From the NCBI GenBank assembly GCA_009823505.1, contig VZQC01009601.1, forward strand, positions 3,421,829-3,485,828: DNA of 64,000 bases. The letters run 5' to 3'. Below are positions 1 to 12,469 of the stretch, in pieces; positions within the stretch are counted from its first letter, which is position 1; every line of letters begins with the position of its first letter. Position numbers and translations under genes: made by a program. This DNA is from Rhizomys pruinosus. Its lineage: Eukaryota > Chordata > Mammalia > Rodentia > Spalacidae. The notes below the pieces were generated by a model. The model saw nothing but the letters and a program-made list of their open reading frames with translations. It made no database searches and was not told the DNA's origin.

Positions 1-813
1 GATCCACAGAAGGGTTTGATGTCTGTAGCAGTCTGAGGCTTTTCTTCTTTTCAATGTTCAGACGGGACAACCTTTCTGCTGGCACTGGTACATCCTACAC
101 AATGCAAAGCTGTATCTTTTCTTTCTCAGCCATTAAGTTGGTGACATTTTGACTTGTTGGAACATACAAATCTTTTCCTGTGGTCAGTTTTAAGATTTGA
201 ATTGCAAAGTTTTTGACAAAAAGGTTTCATATATATCTGTATCCCCCCTATTTATTTTAGGATTTTGTTTTTTGACCCATGAGTCTCAAAAAGGCAGTTG
301 TATTACACATACCTATAGGCTGGAATCAAGGTGCAGATTTCATCAAATTCACCCAAGCTGTTTTGGGTGACTGTGGTTAACTTGGGAAGCAAACTTAATT
401 TCTTATGTTAAATCATCCTACAGGTAAAAGAGAATGCTACAAGATGATACTGTACAACAGAAAAATTATAGAGAACATTTGTATGTGCCAATCCCAAAGT
501 TATTGTTATACAAATTTTAAGTAAAACAAATGTGGACAACAACAATTTATATTTCCAATTAACTCAGGTGCATTACCATTTTTATCAGAACCTTTAAACC
601 AATGTTGTTTAATATACACATATTTACTTTTCCTAAGTCCTAAAACCTAAAACACCATGTAACCTGTAGACAAAGTCTGTGCTGACTGAAATGGTGAATC
701 AGGAGGGGTGGGATGGCCAGGAGAGGGACACGGGTGTATAATCGATTAATGTATATTTAATTGACATGAGTTCAACAAGTTTCCAATAATTTAGTATTTT
801 CTAAGCAACACAA
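1..813. other. Unassigned AT-rich sequence
   Basis: I see no gene, SINE or LINE signature here. The stretch is AT-rich non-coding sequence with no long frame on either strand. Confidence 0.5.
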
Positions 814-1036
814 GGGCTAGAGAGATGGCTCAGTAATTAATAACACTGGCTATTCTTGCAGAGGACCCAGGTTGAGTTCCTAGCATCCACATGGTGACTA
901 ACAGCTATCTGTAACTCTAGTTCCAGGGAACCTAACATGTTCTGACTTCCGTTATACACAGGTGCACTAACATGTAGTTAGGCAATACACTCATACACAT
1001 AAAATAAAATAATAAAATAAATAATAAAATTTTTTG
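814..1036 (+). mobile_element. B2 SINE
   Basis: The copy opens with 'gggctagagagatggctcag', the tRNA-derived head of B2. A degraded B box (gttgagttcct) follows, then the 'tctgtaactctagttccagg' body, and it ends in 'cactcatacacat' and an AATAAA-rich tail. It is diverged and not expected to be active. Confidence 0.9.
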
Positions 1037-1155
1037 AAACCAAACTATACACATTGTGTATTTTGACTTATGTCAATATTTTTACATTTTGAGGTCAGTC
1101 AGGCATATTTAGATGACCTTTAAGGTGATATTATACTGAATACAAATATTAAAAA

Positions 1156-1305
1156 GCCGGGCATAGTGGCACAGGCCTTTAGTTCCACTAGTTGGGAGGC
1201 AGAGGCAAGTGAATCTCTGTGAGTTCAAGGTCTACATAGAGAGCTCCAGTCCAGCTGGTACTAAAGGAAGACCCTGTCTCAAAAAGACCAAAAAACCCCA
1301 ACAAA
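1156..1305 (+). mobile_element. B1 SINE
   Basis: A 7SL-derived B1 in the plus direction. It starts 'gccgggcatagtggcacagg', has 'gggaggcagaggca' and 'gagttcaaggtctac' blocks, and ends 'accctgtctcaaaaa' with an A-rich tail. It carries several substitutions. Confidence 0.9.
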
Positions 1306-2424
1306 TATAATTTTTGTGGGTGTAACTAGCTGTTAATGAAGTGCATTGGGAATAATGCATTTATAGACCAAAACTACTATTAGAAAAACCATTTCTGAAC
1401 ACTCATGCCATTTAACTGTGACTTTCAGACTTCAAAAGTCCAGTGCTTCCTCATGGTAAGTCCAAATAAATAATACAGAATATTTGCCTTGGACCAACTT
1501 GGAATAGAAAACTTGAGGCTGCTAAGTATCATAGTGCAGATCTTAATTCTTGGGATCCTGGCCTTATAGATAACTTCTTCCTACTATCTTCTTCTCATTT
1601 CCCAGTAACCCAGTGGACAGGCAACCAAACTTAGGTGGAAACATTACAATTACAAATGCATTATCTTACATAAAATTCTATCTGGTTGATGTGGGAAAAT
1701 GGTAGAAATGTTAAAAATAATGCACTACTATAAAACACACTTCCGAATATGGTAAGGTAAGAGTTGAATGTGACTATAGGGGTTATAACAAAAACAAATA
1801 AAAACTTAACTTTGCACTAAGACAGAGGCAACCCAGAAAAGAAGACAGATGTAGAAAGCAGAAAGAAAAGAAAAGACATTTAGTGGGCTCTGTGGGCTGA
1901 AAAACAGGCTTCTGTGTGATGGGGACTCTTAATCAAAGAATTCAACTTTTATAGTCACACAGGGGAAAAAAGTGTAAGACACTCTAATGGCCCAAAACAG
2001 TCTGGTTCTAGAGGCTGGTTATTCAGTTATGAAATTCAGAGAACTATGTCTTCAAGTCTACTATTTTCCAGCATTGAAAGTTCATTTGCTTGAGAAAACT
2101 CCTCACTCTGCACCAAACAATTGATTTTTAAAACGAGGATTATTGTATCAGTGCCTATTCCAATAGGCTGTTCCCTGAATTGAATGAGACAGTTTGTGCA
2201 GTACACTTGGTATTGTAACTAGCATAAATGAAGGCATGTTTACATGTGAGGAGTTTAGCTAAAGTTCAGGTAGACAGCAAATTGAAAGCATCTAATGAAG
2301 TTAAATATGAAGTCCTGAATTTCAGGATCAGAATAGTGCTTGATATTTCCTGAAGCAGACATCCTATCAGGCTCATGGAAAGAAATTTAGACCTGTTGAT
2401 AACTAAAGGTTATACTCTTTTAGA
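1306..2424. other. Unassigned sequence
   Basis: AT-rich non-coding DNA with a short purine-rich patch near 1,850-1,880. No recognisable element or exon. Confidence 0.45.
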
Positions 2425-2662
2425 TTTCTTTCTTTATTATTTATTTATATTTATTTATTTAATTAATGTTTTGAATGTTATGCCTGCATGTATATAACTA
2501 CACCTGTGTAGTATAGTACTTACAAAATAGAGAAGAGGGCATCAGACCTCCTGGAACTGTAGCTACAGACAGTTGTTAGTTGCCATATGGGTGTTGAGAT
2601 TGGAACCGGATCTTCTGCAAGAGCTGCAGGTGATATTAACTGTTGAGCCATCTCTCCAGCCC
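2425..2662 (-). mobile_element. B2 SINE
   Basis: A B2 in reverse orientation: T-rich tail first, then 'gcctgcatgtatat', 'ctggaactgtagctacagac' and finally the complement of the tRNA head, 'gccatctctccagccc'. It is diverged. A 61-codon frame running through it is a SINE by-product. Confidence 0.88.
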
Positions 2663-3719
2663 AGGAAAATTTATAATCTTATACTTCAGTATATCCTTAT
2701 ATATTGTCCTTGTAACTTGGGCCATTTAAAGATACCTCTTATTCTATTTACTAGGTAAATGTCTTGAAGATGCAGCTCTGTGATGTGTAATGTTTTATTG
2801 GTTTACTAACTTGAAACTCTCTGATATTCTCTACTCAGCATGTAATTGCACCTTGTGCAATTAGTCCAAACAATGTATATCAATATGTCATGTATCTAAA
2901 TTTCAGTCAGTGATACCTGGTTTTGTAAGCTGCCATAAACATTTTATCTATTCCTACCCCAATCATCCTTGTCTGGTTTTGATCAAAAGGCAGCAGATAT
3001 CTTGGCCTATGCTTGGCATAGCTAATTTGTAAGCTCAGATGACCCAGTGAATTCAGGAAGTAATTTTCTTGCAATAACTTGACCCATCATGAAAAATGAC
3101 GTAGGATCCAGGTGCCAACCTTAAAATGTTGGTGTAGAAATGCCTACTTAGCCCCCATCTGTACTTCTGGTCCAGAACAAAAAAATCTTGAAGCTTTTGC
3201 TGCTTAATTCTGGTACGTCATGCATGAAAATGAATAAAGAAGTTTCCCAACTCTCTCCCTGATGAATGCTCGATCTCTTAGCTGTTTGAATTTTTTTTCC
3301 ATAACACTGTTACAGTGATTGCAGGAGTACTTCTGATACGAAGGAACAATAAATATATGTACAAAGTACTGGGATTTCCAGATAGGAGAGGTGTTTATTC
3401 ATGATCATCCTCCAGGGGAATCACCACACATCAGTTGGGAAGATTTCTTCAAGTGCTTTCCAACCTAGGAAGCCAGAGATGGGACTCACCTCAACTTAGA
3501 TGGCATCCACCTATTCTTCATCAACCTCCATAACAATTCACGTCTTTCACGAGAACTTCTTCAATGATCGTCTTATAAAACATAAACTTCCATTTTCACT
3601 CACATTTGTTTTCTGTCTTATCATATTAATAAAATTATGTTTTAGAGCTGAAGTTTAGCATTTGTTCATATAATGTGAATACTTGTAAACAGAGTGCTTC
3701 CTTAACTTGCATCAGTAGC
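2663..3719. other. Unassigned sequence
   Basis: No gene or repeat recognised. AATAAA motifs occur but no linked reading frame or splice pattern that would support an exon. Confidence 0.45.
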
Positions 3720-4140
3720 TGTGAGGGTTACTTTTTGTATCAACCTCATTAGAGCTGGACAAGCTCCATTGGCTGGTGAAACATTTCTGGGCATATCTGA
3801 GAAGGGGCTTGTGAACAGGATCAGGAGACCATGTAGTGACATTGACCATGTACAATATGGTTGGCACCATTCAATCTGTTAAGGGTTTAAATACAATAAA
3901 AAGGGATGGATTTAAATATTTATTCTTTTAGAAGTGGGACATTCAACTCTGGTCTCTTTTGCCCTGGTTTATCAGAACTCCTGGTTCACATGCCTTTAGC
4001 CTATGTTTATGAGTTAGACACAGTTTCCTCTTCTGCTCAGGTCATACTGAAGCAGATGGCCTCCCTTGAGTTCCTGGTATTTTAGCTTACTGATGGCAGA
4101 CTATGACATTTCTGACTCCTTAACAATGTGGGTCGTTTTT
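3720..4140 (+). mobile_element. Ancient mammalian interspersed repeat, class unassigned
   Basis: The segment reads 'gtgagggttactttttgtat', then 'ggttggcaccattcaatc', 'agaagtgggacattcaact', repeated 'cctggttc' and 'tggcagactatgacatttct'. This order resembles a mammal-wide dispersed repeat that I remember from other genomes but cannot name safely. It is strongly diverged, as expected for an insertion older than rodents. Confidence 0.5.
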
Positions 4141-5188
4141 CATAATGAATCTATGTGCCCTTCTTACTGGTTCTGTTCCTCTGGAAAACCATGACTGACG
4201 TTCTCTCCCTGTGTAGAGGCCTCATAGCAAGTATTCATGACTAACAGGCTCTCTCTACTTCTTGAGTCCTCTGGACCTATGTGTATCTATTTCCAACCTC
4301 CCTAGGTGGTTGAGAGACGTTCACAATTAATTACAAGAAATATGATGTAAGTTCACTTTTTAAAAAGCTGAGTATGTTTATCCATTAGAAATGAACTGAA
4401 TAATGTGAGCAGCATGTGGTTGCTGTCCTGTGACTCACAGACCAGTGGGATTTGCTAGACAGAGTGCGATGTTCTGGTGACAAATCTTAATCTCAGAATT
4501 CCTCCACTCTAACACCTTTATTTTAAGTTTTCGTTGTTGTTTTGAAGTTTCAGAGTTAAAACTGAATATGATGTTGTAAAATAAGAAAGCCAGAGGGCTT
4601 TTTTTTTGGCTTTTATTTTTAAATTTTGTGTCTTGTTGGAAGATCAAGGAAATGACCCTGCTAGGTCAACCCAGGTCTTTTCAACATATTATCGTGAGCT
4701 TTCCTCTGTCTGCCTTGCAGGCTGCAGTTCTTTCAATCCCAAAATACCAGTATATCTATCCCTTTCTAATTTTCCAGCCCATTACACAGCAGCCTTTAGG
4801 AGAGCTACCTGGTACTTGGGGAGATCTGCACCTTCCCCAAGAAAGATCTTCACTCTCCTTCTAACTTAGGTTCAAAAATTACAGTGAAGGGAAGGGCTGA
4901 CCTGAGAGCTCTTTCTGTCTGATAGCTGTCTTTATCAGCTGCATGATTCACTGACATGTATATCTAGGGATAAGTGTTTGTGCAAAACTATTTTTAACAA
5001 ATTAATAAAAATATAATACCTTCAAGAATTTAGTTCTTTCCCAGGTAGTTGCGTTCCCACAGCCTGTATTAAGTAGTTACTTTTCCTTGGACCTAATTTT
5101 TCCTCCTCTTCTGAGAATTAAAACTTAGCATGTTTCTGGGATTTTCATGACATTTATACATGATATTGGACAACTTCGTAATCATTTA
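4141..5188. other. Unassigned sequence
   Basis: No convincing element. Overlapping open frames near 4,606-4,869 (plus) and 4,435-4,647 (minus) show no known protein family or codon-like composition, so I treat them as chance. Confidence 0.45.
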
Positions 5189-5290
5189 GGGCAGAGTGTG
5201 ATGTCTCACATGTGTAATCCTAGCAAACATGAGGTTATGTAGGTAGTTCCAACCTAGACTGAGATTCATTGAGACTATTCTTAGAAAAGA
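5189..5290 (+). mobile_element. Possible degenerate B1-like fragment
   Basis: 'gggcagagtgtgatgtctca' followed by 'gtgtaatcctagcaa' has the spacing of a B1 first half ('ggcgtggtggcgca...taatcccagca'). The second half is too decayed to be sure. Confidence 0.3.
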
Positions 5291-6014
5291 AGTTAATCAA
5301 GATTATCAGGAAGATGGTCAGTCATCATGTTTTGGTTTTTCAGGTGAAAATATTCTGCTCTGAGTAGCAAAAGTAAAATATGAGTTATGGAATTTTAAGG
5401 AAGAGTTTTGATTTTATCGAATAAAGTGACCATATATGTATCAACACTACTGGCCTATTGTTTAACAAAAGTTCACAAAAGATTACAGGGATGTGATTAG
5501 CAACTTTAATTCTACTTCCTGCTGAGCTCTGTGTGAGAACAGGAATAAAGGCTTGAGACACACACAACTGCTGGTTGTAAGGCTGGGCATTGTCTACTTT
5601 ACCTGTTTACTGTGATTCTGCAGGTTTAACTTCAACTTTTTATCTAGGAAAGAAGAAGTGTCTCCATCTCTTTGCTGAGGTTCATGGGGCACTCATATTA
5701 CTGTTATTAATGCTATTGATAATACTGGCAAAGGATGTTTTCCCTGTGCATTATCAGTTGAGTATTCCTGACCATATAGAGATCTTCACAAGAATGATGT
5801 CACCCTCCGTTCATTTAGTCTCACTCATCAACTCACAAAGTTCAAGAAAAGTGGTAGAATACAGACAGAAAGTTTTCAATTTTGAGTTCCTGTATGTGGA
5901 TTTATATTCTTCTTCCTTCTAGCTCATCTTGAAAAGCCATGGGAAAGTAAAGGGTTTGACTCTATACAGTAAGCACCACTTGTCTTTGGAGTCAGATAGA
6001 GATCATTTTGAAAC
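5291..6014. other. Unassigned sequence
   Basis: A 110-codon plus-strand frame at 5,590-5,922 begins without strong start context and matches no family I know. It is hydrophobic by base composition and lies in ordinary AT-rich DNA. Probably a chance frame. Confidence 0.4.
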
Positions 6015-6028
6015 AGAACTTCACTTTT

Positions 6029-6259
6029 TAAATTTTCATTTATTTATTTTATGTGTATGAATGCACTGCCTGCATGTAGGTTTGTGCACCTGTGTCATGC
6101 AATGCCACAGAGGTCAGATGAGGGCGTCGGATTCCTCTGGAACTGGAGTTCTCCTGGAATTGGAGTTACAGACAGTTCTCAGCCGCCATGTGGGTGCTGG
6201 GGATTGAACCCAGGTCCTCTGCAAGAGCAGTCGGTGCTCTTAACCGCTAGGCCATCTCA
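6029..6259 (-). mobile_element. B2 SINE, 5'-truncated, with target duplication
   Basis: A reverse-oriented B2 of the duplicated-block type: 'ctggaactggagttctcctg' followed by 'gaattggagtt'. It is flanked by the direct repeat 'agaacttcactttt' (6015-6028 and 6260-6273), which proves retroposition. The head stops at 'gccatctc', so about nine bases of the canonical 5' end are missing. Confidence 0.93.
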
Positions 6260-6672
6260 AGAACTTCACTTTTGACTGGCTGATTAGCCTTAGACAAACC
6301 ATCTCACTATGTCTGAACTTTTTCAACATCAAAAAAAGAATAAATGGAAAAAGCTTGACAAGCCATGAAAAGATGAATGGAAAAATAAAATGTAGTTAAA
6401 GTTAATTAGTATGAATAATATGAATTTTTATTACTAGTTAAAAGGAATGAGTTAGCTGAATAACTGTACAGATGGTCCAAGTAGGTTCTGGACTTGGTAC
6501 AGTGATAGCAGGGATGACTGCTCTGTGAGGTGTCCTCCTGGGCTGAGGAGGCAAGGACACAAGAATCACAGAGGCACAGGGATTCTGGATCTAGACACTA
6601 TAGCCTTGCAAGAGAAGCTCCAAATAGTGCAGGTGTTTAAAGCACTAAGCAGGAGGCACTAAATTTAAATTG

Positions 6673-6780
6673 AGTGTTTGTGTTTGTGTGTGTGTGTGTG
6701 TATGTGTATGTGTTTGTGTGTGTGCTGTGAGTCTCTGTGCCTTTGTGTCCGTGTCTATGTATGTGTGTGTATGAGTATGT
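6673..6780 (+). repeat. (TG)n microsatellite, interrupted
   Basis: Alternating TG with TT and TA interruptions. The sequence after it to about 7,000 is purine-rich. Minus-strand frames across it are repeat artefacts. Confidence 0.9.
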
Positions 6781-7339
6781 GCAGGTCATGAAAATCAAAG
6801 GACATAAGCGAGGAAGAGAGTTTTGAGGGAGTTTGAGGAGGGGGAATGGGAAGACAGTGGAGTACAAGTGTCAGAAAGAGAGGCTGTGTGGGGGAAGGAA
6901 AGGAGCCAGGAAGATGGGAGGTGGAATTTGAGAGAGTACTGAGATCACTGAGAGATGGAGTGAATAATAAAAATGAAGTGTCATAATAAAAACCCACTAG
7001 CTTTTATCCTGAGTTAAATAATTAAAAAAATAATACACTTATGGAATTAAAACCTAGACAGAATAGTATTGGGAGATTTTCATGATTTGAGACAAAAACA
7101 CTCCTAATATTTTAGTCACAAGAATGCCTAGAAAGCACCTAAATAAAAGTCCTCAGACCAGACCCCAGCATTTGAAAATAACATTGGACCTCCATCCCCA
7201 TGGAGACACTGTGGTTGATTAACAGGTCTGCTAAGCACATATAAATCTCATCTTTTCCTCCCAGCATTATTTCCAATTCTTATTTCAGAGGTTGTTTTAT
7301 TAAACAAGTGGAGTAACCAAATGTTAGGAAAGGCACTGT
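6781..7339. other. Purine-rich then unassigned sequence
   Basis: The first 220 bases are GA/GGA-rich (for example 'gagggagtttgaggaggggg'). The remainder is unassigned. No gene. Confidence 0.5.
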
Positions 7340-7510
7340 ACCCCAGGGTGTGCCTCTGAGGTTAAAGCACAGGCACTAGCAGCTTGTCTGCTTGTGATCT
7401 ATTTTCTCTTCCTCATTCTCAGCTCTGTTACCTTGAGCAAGTTCTGAAATCTGTATGCTGCAGTCTCCTCAGACACAATGGAATTCATCATAGCTCCTAC
7501 CTCCACAGCT
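7340..7510 (+). mobile_element. MIR SINE relic
   Basis: 'gttaccttgagcaagttctg' followed by 'tgctgcagtctcctcagac' and 'atagctcctacctc' matches the conserved MIR core and 3' part (accttgggcaagt...cctcagtttcctca...agtacctacctc). It is highly diverged, as expected for a pre-rodent SINE. Confidence 0.7.
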
Positions 7511-7540
7511 ACTGACTTTTAAAACAAACAAGACCTAGAA

Positions 7541-7632
7541 GGGCAGCTCGGCAGGAGAGCCCCTGTCTAGCAAACATGAGAAACCAGGTTCAACCGTCAG
7601 GACCACAGAACATTAAACAAAAGAAAGTAAAA
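7541..7632 (+). mobile_element. Degenerate ID-like tRNA SINE
   Basis: 'gggcagctcggcaggagagc', 'tgtctagcaaacatgagaaa' and 'ccaggttcaaccgtcaggac' follow the ID order of A-box region, 'ctagcaagc' and 'ggttcgatccccag', with an A-rich tail. Substitutions are many. Confidence 0.55.
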
Positions 7633-9036
7633 AATATAAAGTACACATATTGACCATATTGAGAAGTTAACGAAATTAAATTCTGAGGTATTTTTCTATG
7701 AGGTGATGGCATCATTTAAATAAAAGCAGTTATTATGAGTTAGAGAATTGTATTATAGCATACACTTAGAAATGCTCAGTAGCAAGTCATTTCTCATTCT
7801 TCTTCCAAGCACACCTATATAACATGCATATCTACTTCTTTTTATTTCTAGGCTCTTTTATTTCCTTTCCTACTCTTCTTTCCTTCCTCCTGCTTCTCCT
7901 CCTCTGCTTCCTTGTCAAAACAGAAGACATTTTTAAGAAAACTGAAGTGTAGCTAAAAGTCTCCACCCCTAGAATGTGGCATTATCTCCTGCAGTCACCA
8001 CATCCCAGATAACACTGCTCAACACCAGCAATAAAATGCAGGTATTCCTTACATATTAGTAAAAAGCAAATATAAAGTTAAAATTTCTTTCTTAATCATC
8101 CACTTGATTTCACCATGTCCAGGCAATATCAAAAATATTATTTATGAGTTTGACATTTATGCTGGCACAATTCTGCATAATTTTATATGTCACTTTCAAA
8201 ATCTCACCAAAAACAGAAGGAAACAGTAAAATAAATCAATAATGTATACCATATAATTAAGTTATAGATGGCTCCTATGGTCTGTATATGGCTGTGAGAT
8301 TTGAAACCTTGTAATTCTATCAAAACATATAAAATCATCAAAAGTTTCCAAATTAATTAACTCTTTTGGGATTACTAAACAAGGTGACTCATCTAGATAG
8401 CCAAAATAATTAGACATAATGACCACACGTTATCTATCCAAAAGCATGATTTGTAGTTCCAAAGGCACATCCTGCATCTGGGAATCACTGTTCTCCTCAA
8501 CATACCAGTGTCTTTGCTATTCTAAATTGCCTGGTTTCTTTTCTGTGCATGTTCTGACAACTAGAATAATCCTTCATTTTTTTTCTTACTTAAAGAGGAA
8601 TAAGACCTAACATCTAAGTCACAAAACTTCAAAAAATTGTAAAATGGAAAAAAAGACATAAAAATTCATGAGGAAAGATATGAAAATGACCTTTGAAAAC
8701 ATAAAAAAATGGCCTTCTTGAAGTCCCTTATAATAAGCGAGATGGCACTTAAAGTGATACTGAAATACTATTTCACATCTATTGTATGGTGGAAATGGTC
8801 AAAGTCCTGTAATTTTAATAGACATACTGCAAATATCCATATATACTACAGGTATATTTTTATTAGTTCCCTATGTGAATTCTAGTGGTACTAATTATTT
8901 TAAAATAAATAATTTCTGCTGTGTCTCTGTCTTTGGTTCAAATGTCTTCAAACTTCAGTATCCATGAGAATCTCTGGAGAAAATGTTAAAACTAGAAAGA
9001 ACAGACTATATTGTACTTTAGAAAACATGAGCTTTA
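7633..9036. other. Unassigned AT-rich sequence
   Basis: Contains a C/T-rich tract around 7,855-7,915. No repeat family or exon recognised. Confidence 0.45.
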
Positions 9037-9258
9037 GGGCAAGAAAAATGCCTCAGCAGTTAAGAGCACTGGCTACTCTTGCAGAAGACCCAGGTTCAAT
9101 TCCCAGAACCCACATGATGGCAAACAACCATTGGTAACTCTAGTTCCAGAGGAATCCGATACCCTCTTCTGACCTCTGTGGGCATTGCATGACACAGGTA
9201 CACATGTACGGGCAAGCAATACACTCATACACATAAATAAAAATAATAAAATAATTTC
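9037..9258 (+). mobile_element. B2 SINE
   Basis: 'agcagttaagagcactggct', a B-box-like 'ggttcaattccc', 'aactctagttccagaggaat' (single block form), then 'cactcatacacat' and an AATAAA tail. The head is altered to 'gggcaagaaaaatgcctcag'. Confidence 0.9.
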
Positions 9259-9267
9259 TAAAACTGA

Positions 9268-9465
9268 GGCTGGAGAGACGGCTTAGCAGTTAGGAACACT
9301 GGGTCTTGCAGAAGATCCAGATTTAATTCCCAGCACCCACAACTCCATTTCCAGGAGATTTGACACCCCCTTCTGGCCTCTGTGGTATTTGCACATACAT
9401 GGTGCACTTACAAACAAACAGGACATTCATGCCCATAAAATAAAATTAAGTAAATATTATTTTAA
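9268..9465 (+). mobile_element. B2 SINE, second tandem-neighbour copy
   Basis: Begins 'ggctggagagacggcttagc' only nine bases after the tail of the previous B2, in the same direction. It lacks part of the mid-body around the 'cacatggtgg' region and ends in an A/T tail. It is a separate, diverged insertion. Confidence 0.88.
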
Positions 9466-9761
9466 AATATGAGCCTCGTGTTTCAGTAAATAATATCACC
9501 CCTGCTCATGGAAACAACGCAGTTGAACTCAGTGAGTCACACACAACAGACAAACACTGTGGAAGGAGGAAGGGGATTTGCTGGGAAGAAAGGTTTCAGT
9601 AGGAGAAAGATGGGAGATCCAAAAGGACAATATGGAGTTAAAATGAATAAATTTCCTTACACACATGTATGAAATTGTCAAAGAATAAAAATAAAAAGCC
9701 TGAGCCTCTATGTTCTTTGTCAGAACTTTCAGTGCTTCTTTTAAAAAATATATTCTATTAG

Positions 9762-9819
9762 AGGTGTGTGTGTGTGTATGTGTGTGTGTGCATGTGTGTG
9801 TGTGTGTGTGTGTGTGTGT
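9762..9819 (+). repeat. (TG)n microsatellite
   Basis: TG repeats with one 'tatg' and one 'catg' interruption. They abut the tail side of a minus-strand B3-like SINE and may have grown from its tail. Confidence 0.9.
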
Positions 9820-9946
9820 GCTCACAGATGTCAGAGGACAGCATGAAATGTTTGCTTCTCTTCCATGCTGTGGGTTCCAGAAATGGAGTACAAGTCACCA
9901 GGTTTCCATGTAAGCACCTTTACCTGCTGAGCCATCTCACAAGCCC
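9820..9946 (-). mobile_element. B3-like SINE
   Basis: 'cagatgtcagaggacagcat', 'ccatgctgtgggttccagaa' and 'agcacctttacctgctgagc' followed by 'catctcacaagccc' match a B3-type member in reverse orientation (tRNA head at the right). Confidence 0.72.
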
Positions 9947-10713
9947 TGGTCTGGCAATTCGTATGCATTGTGCTTGTAAACCTTTAACAAATATTTGAGG
10001 ATTTTCAAGGAAAAATATCTTAAAACAAAATGCACTACAGTCAAAATATCTTGGAGAAAATGGATAGGAACCACTGGAATGGTTCCATGGTTTTCTCTCA
10101 TTCCCTGTTCTTTCCCTTCTCTTTCCTCTCTCACCTTTCTCTGAATCATTATCACGTTTAGGCTGATACTAAAACTTGTCATTTTTCCACAGTTGCAGGA
10201 AATGTATTGAAAAGCTTGCTGCCTGGAAGTCTCCAGACTATTCTATCTCATATGTATTATACAATAATTCGTTCAGTAGTTTTGTGACTTATTCACCATT
10301 CTTTCTCCAAAATCCTAAGTATTATTACCATGTATTGGGAAGTTAATAATTACTGAATGAATACATGGGAAACAGTGAAAGATATAATAGAGGGCATTAG
10401 GAGATTCTTTCACATATAAACTAAAAGTCAATCTTTTTAACACTGCAATTTAAAAGAAATTATTGCTCCATGTCCAAAAGCCATCCCTACTCTGCCCAGC
10501 CAGGTGTACATCTGGAGCTCTGCATGAAACCAAAGCTGTTTATTCTGTTTTCCTGGGAATGAAGTTTAGCATTTGTTTTTATTTTTCAGCTTATTTCTCC
10601 TCATAAGGCGTGTACTAAAATGTCACGGTGCAGAAACTGTTTCTAGTTAGAGGAAATTTTGCCTCCAAATGGCCATTTTGACAATGTCTGGATTAATTTC
10701 TGACTGCTAAGAT

Positions 10714-10714
<1 letters not shown>
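9947..10714. other. Unassigned sequence
   Basis: No family recognised. Nothing supports the 81-codon minus-strand frame at 9,937-10,182. Confidence 0.45.
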
Positions 10715-10771
<57 letters not shown>

Positions 10772-10776
10772 CCCCC
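10715..10776 (+). repeat. (CT)n microsatellite followed by C-run
   Basis: About 30 uninterrupted CT units running into a C-rich stretch. Such tracts can adopt triplex structure. Confidence 0.95.
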
Positions 10777-11262
10777 GCCCATTCAAACCACCACTATACT
10801 TGACTAGGAACTAGACTAGCATGTCTTACAGGCACAACCATACCTCTATGCACAACTCTCCACAGTGAAAAACAAAATCTTCATGGTTTGCATTTCCTTT
10901 AGAATAACACCCCAGGTTTTAACTGTGCTCTATAAGGCTTTCCTCGTTTGTATAATATCTACAGCAGCAACTTAAAAACAGAGCCCTTCCATTCATGATC
11001 TCTGTCTTCTTTGCATAATAACCTGAGCATTGAACAGAATATGCCAAAATCTTTCCTGATCTCAAGCATGATGAACATCTCACTGAAGAAAGGATTAATT
11101 GTAATCAATAAACTAGCATCAGCTTAATTCATTTCAAAGAGGCTTTCTTTTTACCCTATTTGAAGTGACTGCCTCCAGGTGTTAGCTAACAGAGATGGTT
11201 CTGTACATTAATTGCAGTTTGTTTTGTGTTCTCCTTCCTCTACTCTCTCTCACCTCCCTCTC
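10777..11262. other. Unassigned sequence
   Basis: Non-coding sequence with no recognised element. Confidence 0.45.
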
Positions 11263-11395
11263 TCACTGAGACAGTTTCATTATGGAGAGCTGGCTGGCCT
11301 GGTATTCATTGTGAAACATCAGCCTGCTTTGAACTCATGGAAATCCTCCTACCATAGACTCACCCAAGTGTTGAAATTGCAGGCTTGGGCCTATC
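11263..11395 (-). mobile_element. Degenerate B1-like (7SL-derived) relic
   Basis: 'ctgagacagtttcattatgg', 'gctggcctggtattcatt', 'tttgaactcatggaaatcct' and 'gtgttgaaattgcaggc' follow the reverse B1/proto-B1 order. The divergence suggests an old monomer. Confidence 0.7.
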
Positions 11396-12469
11396 TCTAT
11401 TTTGCTCCACTATAAATTTCATGGGGACCGGGCAAGACATATATCTTCTTGGCTTTGGATCTCATGTGTCTCACATAGTGTTTGGTAGGCACCAATAAAT
11501 AATTATTAGACAAGAAAAGTATTTATTAAATAAACATGAACCCAAAACAAAATGAAACTTCAGGAGAATGATCACAAATTACACTGCTTAGAAAAGACAA
11601 AAAACAATAATGGAAGGTAGGAGCTGGACGGAGGGAGGAGGTAGATAGGAGTGGGAGGGAAGGAAGAAGAAGGAAAAAGGAAAATACAGATCATTCATTG
11701 GAAAAGATAATAAAGTGATTGACTACCAAATAAGTAAAAATTTACCCCTCCTAAAGTGATTCCACTTTGAAAATCTAGATCAGTGTTCACCATTACAAAG
11801 GCTCAAAATTACAACTCCAAACATATCAAATCACTGGAAGTAGTCCCATTTTTAATTAACCATCATCTCTACACCTGGATCTGCTGCATACACTGTTTAG
11901 TTTGCTAATTATGTTGTGTGAAGAGTAGAGTCAGGCATTGAAACTGGATGATTTATTGACTTAAAACAATGTAAGTTCTATGTTTTTGAAAACACTTTTG
12001 GCTTGCTTGAGACAAAAGAGATAATTGGCCTGCCCAAATCATTTCTCATTTATTTTTTTCTTTACTCTGGACTATGCAGGCACACAAAAGAAGTAATTTT
12101 GCTTCATTTCTATTGATAGGTCTGTACTATATGCTAAAATACATTATTTGTTCCTTGAAAAAGAACAACTTTTCTGAACATTGAAAGAATTTTGTCTTGT
12201 ACAACTGATGAGCATAAAAATAATCATAACCATAGGCTTTTCTACCTATACTGCCACACTATTCCAAATTGCTAAGAGTTGTTCAACATTAGAGGTAAAA
12301 AAGTGATCCTCTAAAAACTATGAGATGCAACATGTAATAAGCTCAAATTAATTCACTTTTGCCCCATTCTACAGTAAAGGGATTTTTTTTTTTGGTATGT
12401 GAAACAGCTGTGGTATGTACCTCTCCAACAGTCATCTTGAAACTTACTCTTCAAACTTAGTCATTAGTG
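11396..12469. other. Unassigned sequence with a GGA-rich patch
   Basis: A purine-rich patch lies at about 11,620-11,690. Otherwise AT-rich and unassigned. Confidence 0.45.

Noticed and set aside
9768..9825. Possible Cys-Val repeat protein or CRISPR-like array
   Set aside because: A TG microsatellite produces the repeated residues; there are no spacers and this is mammalian DNA.
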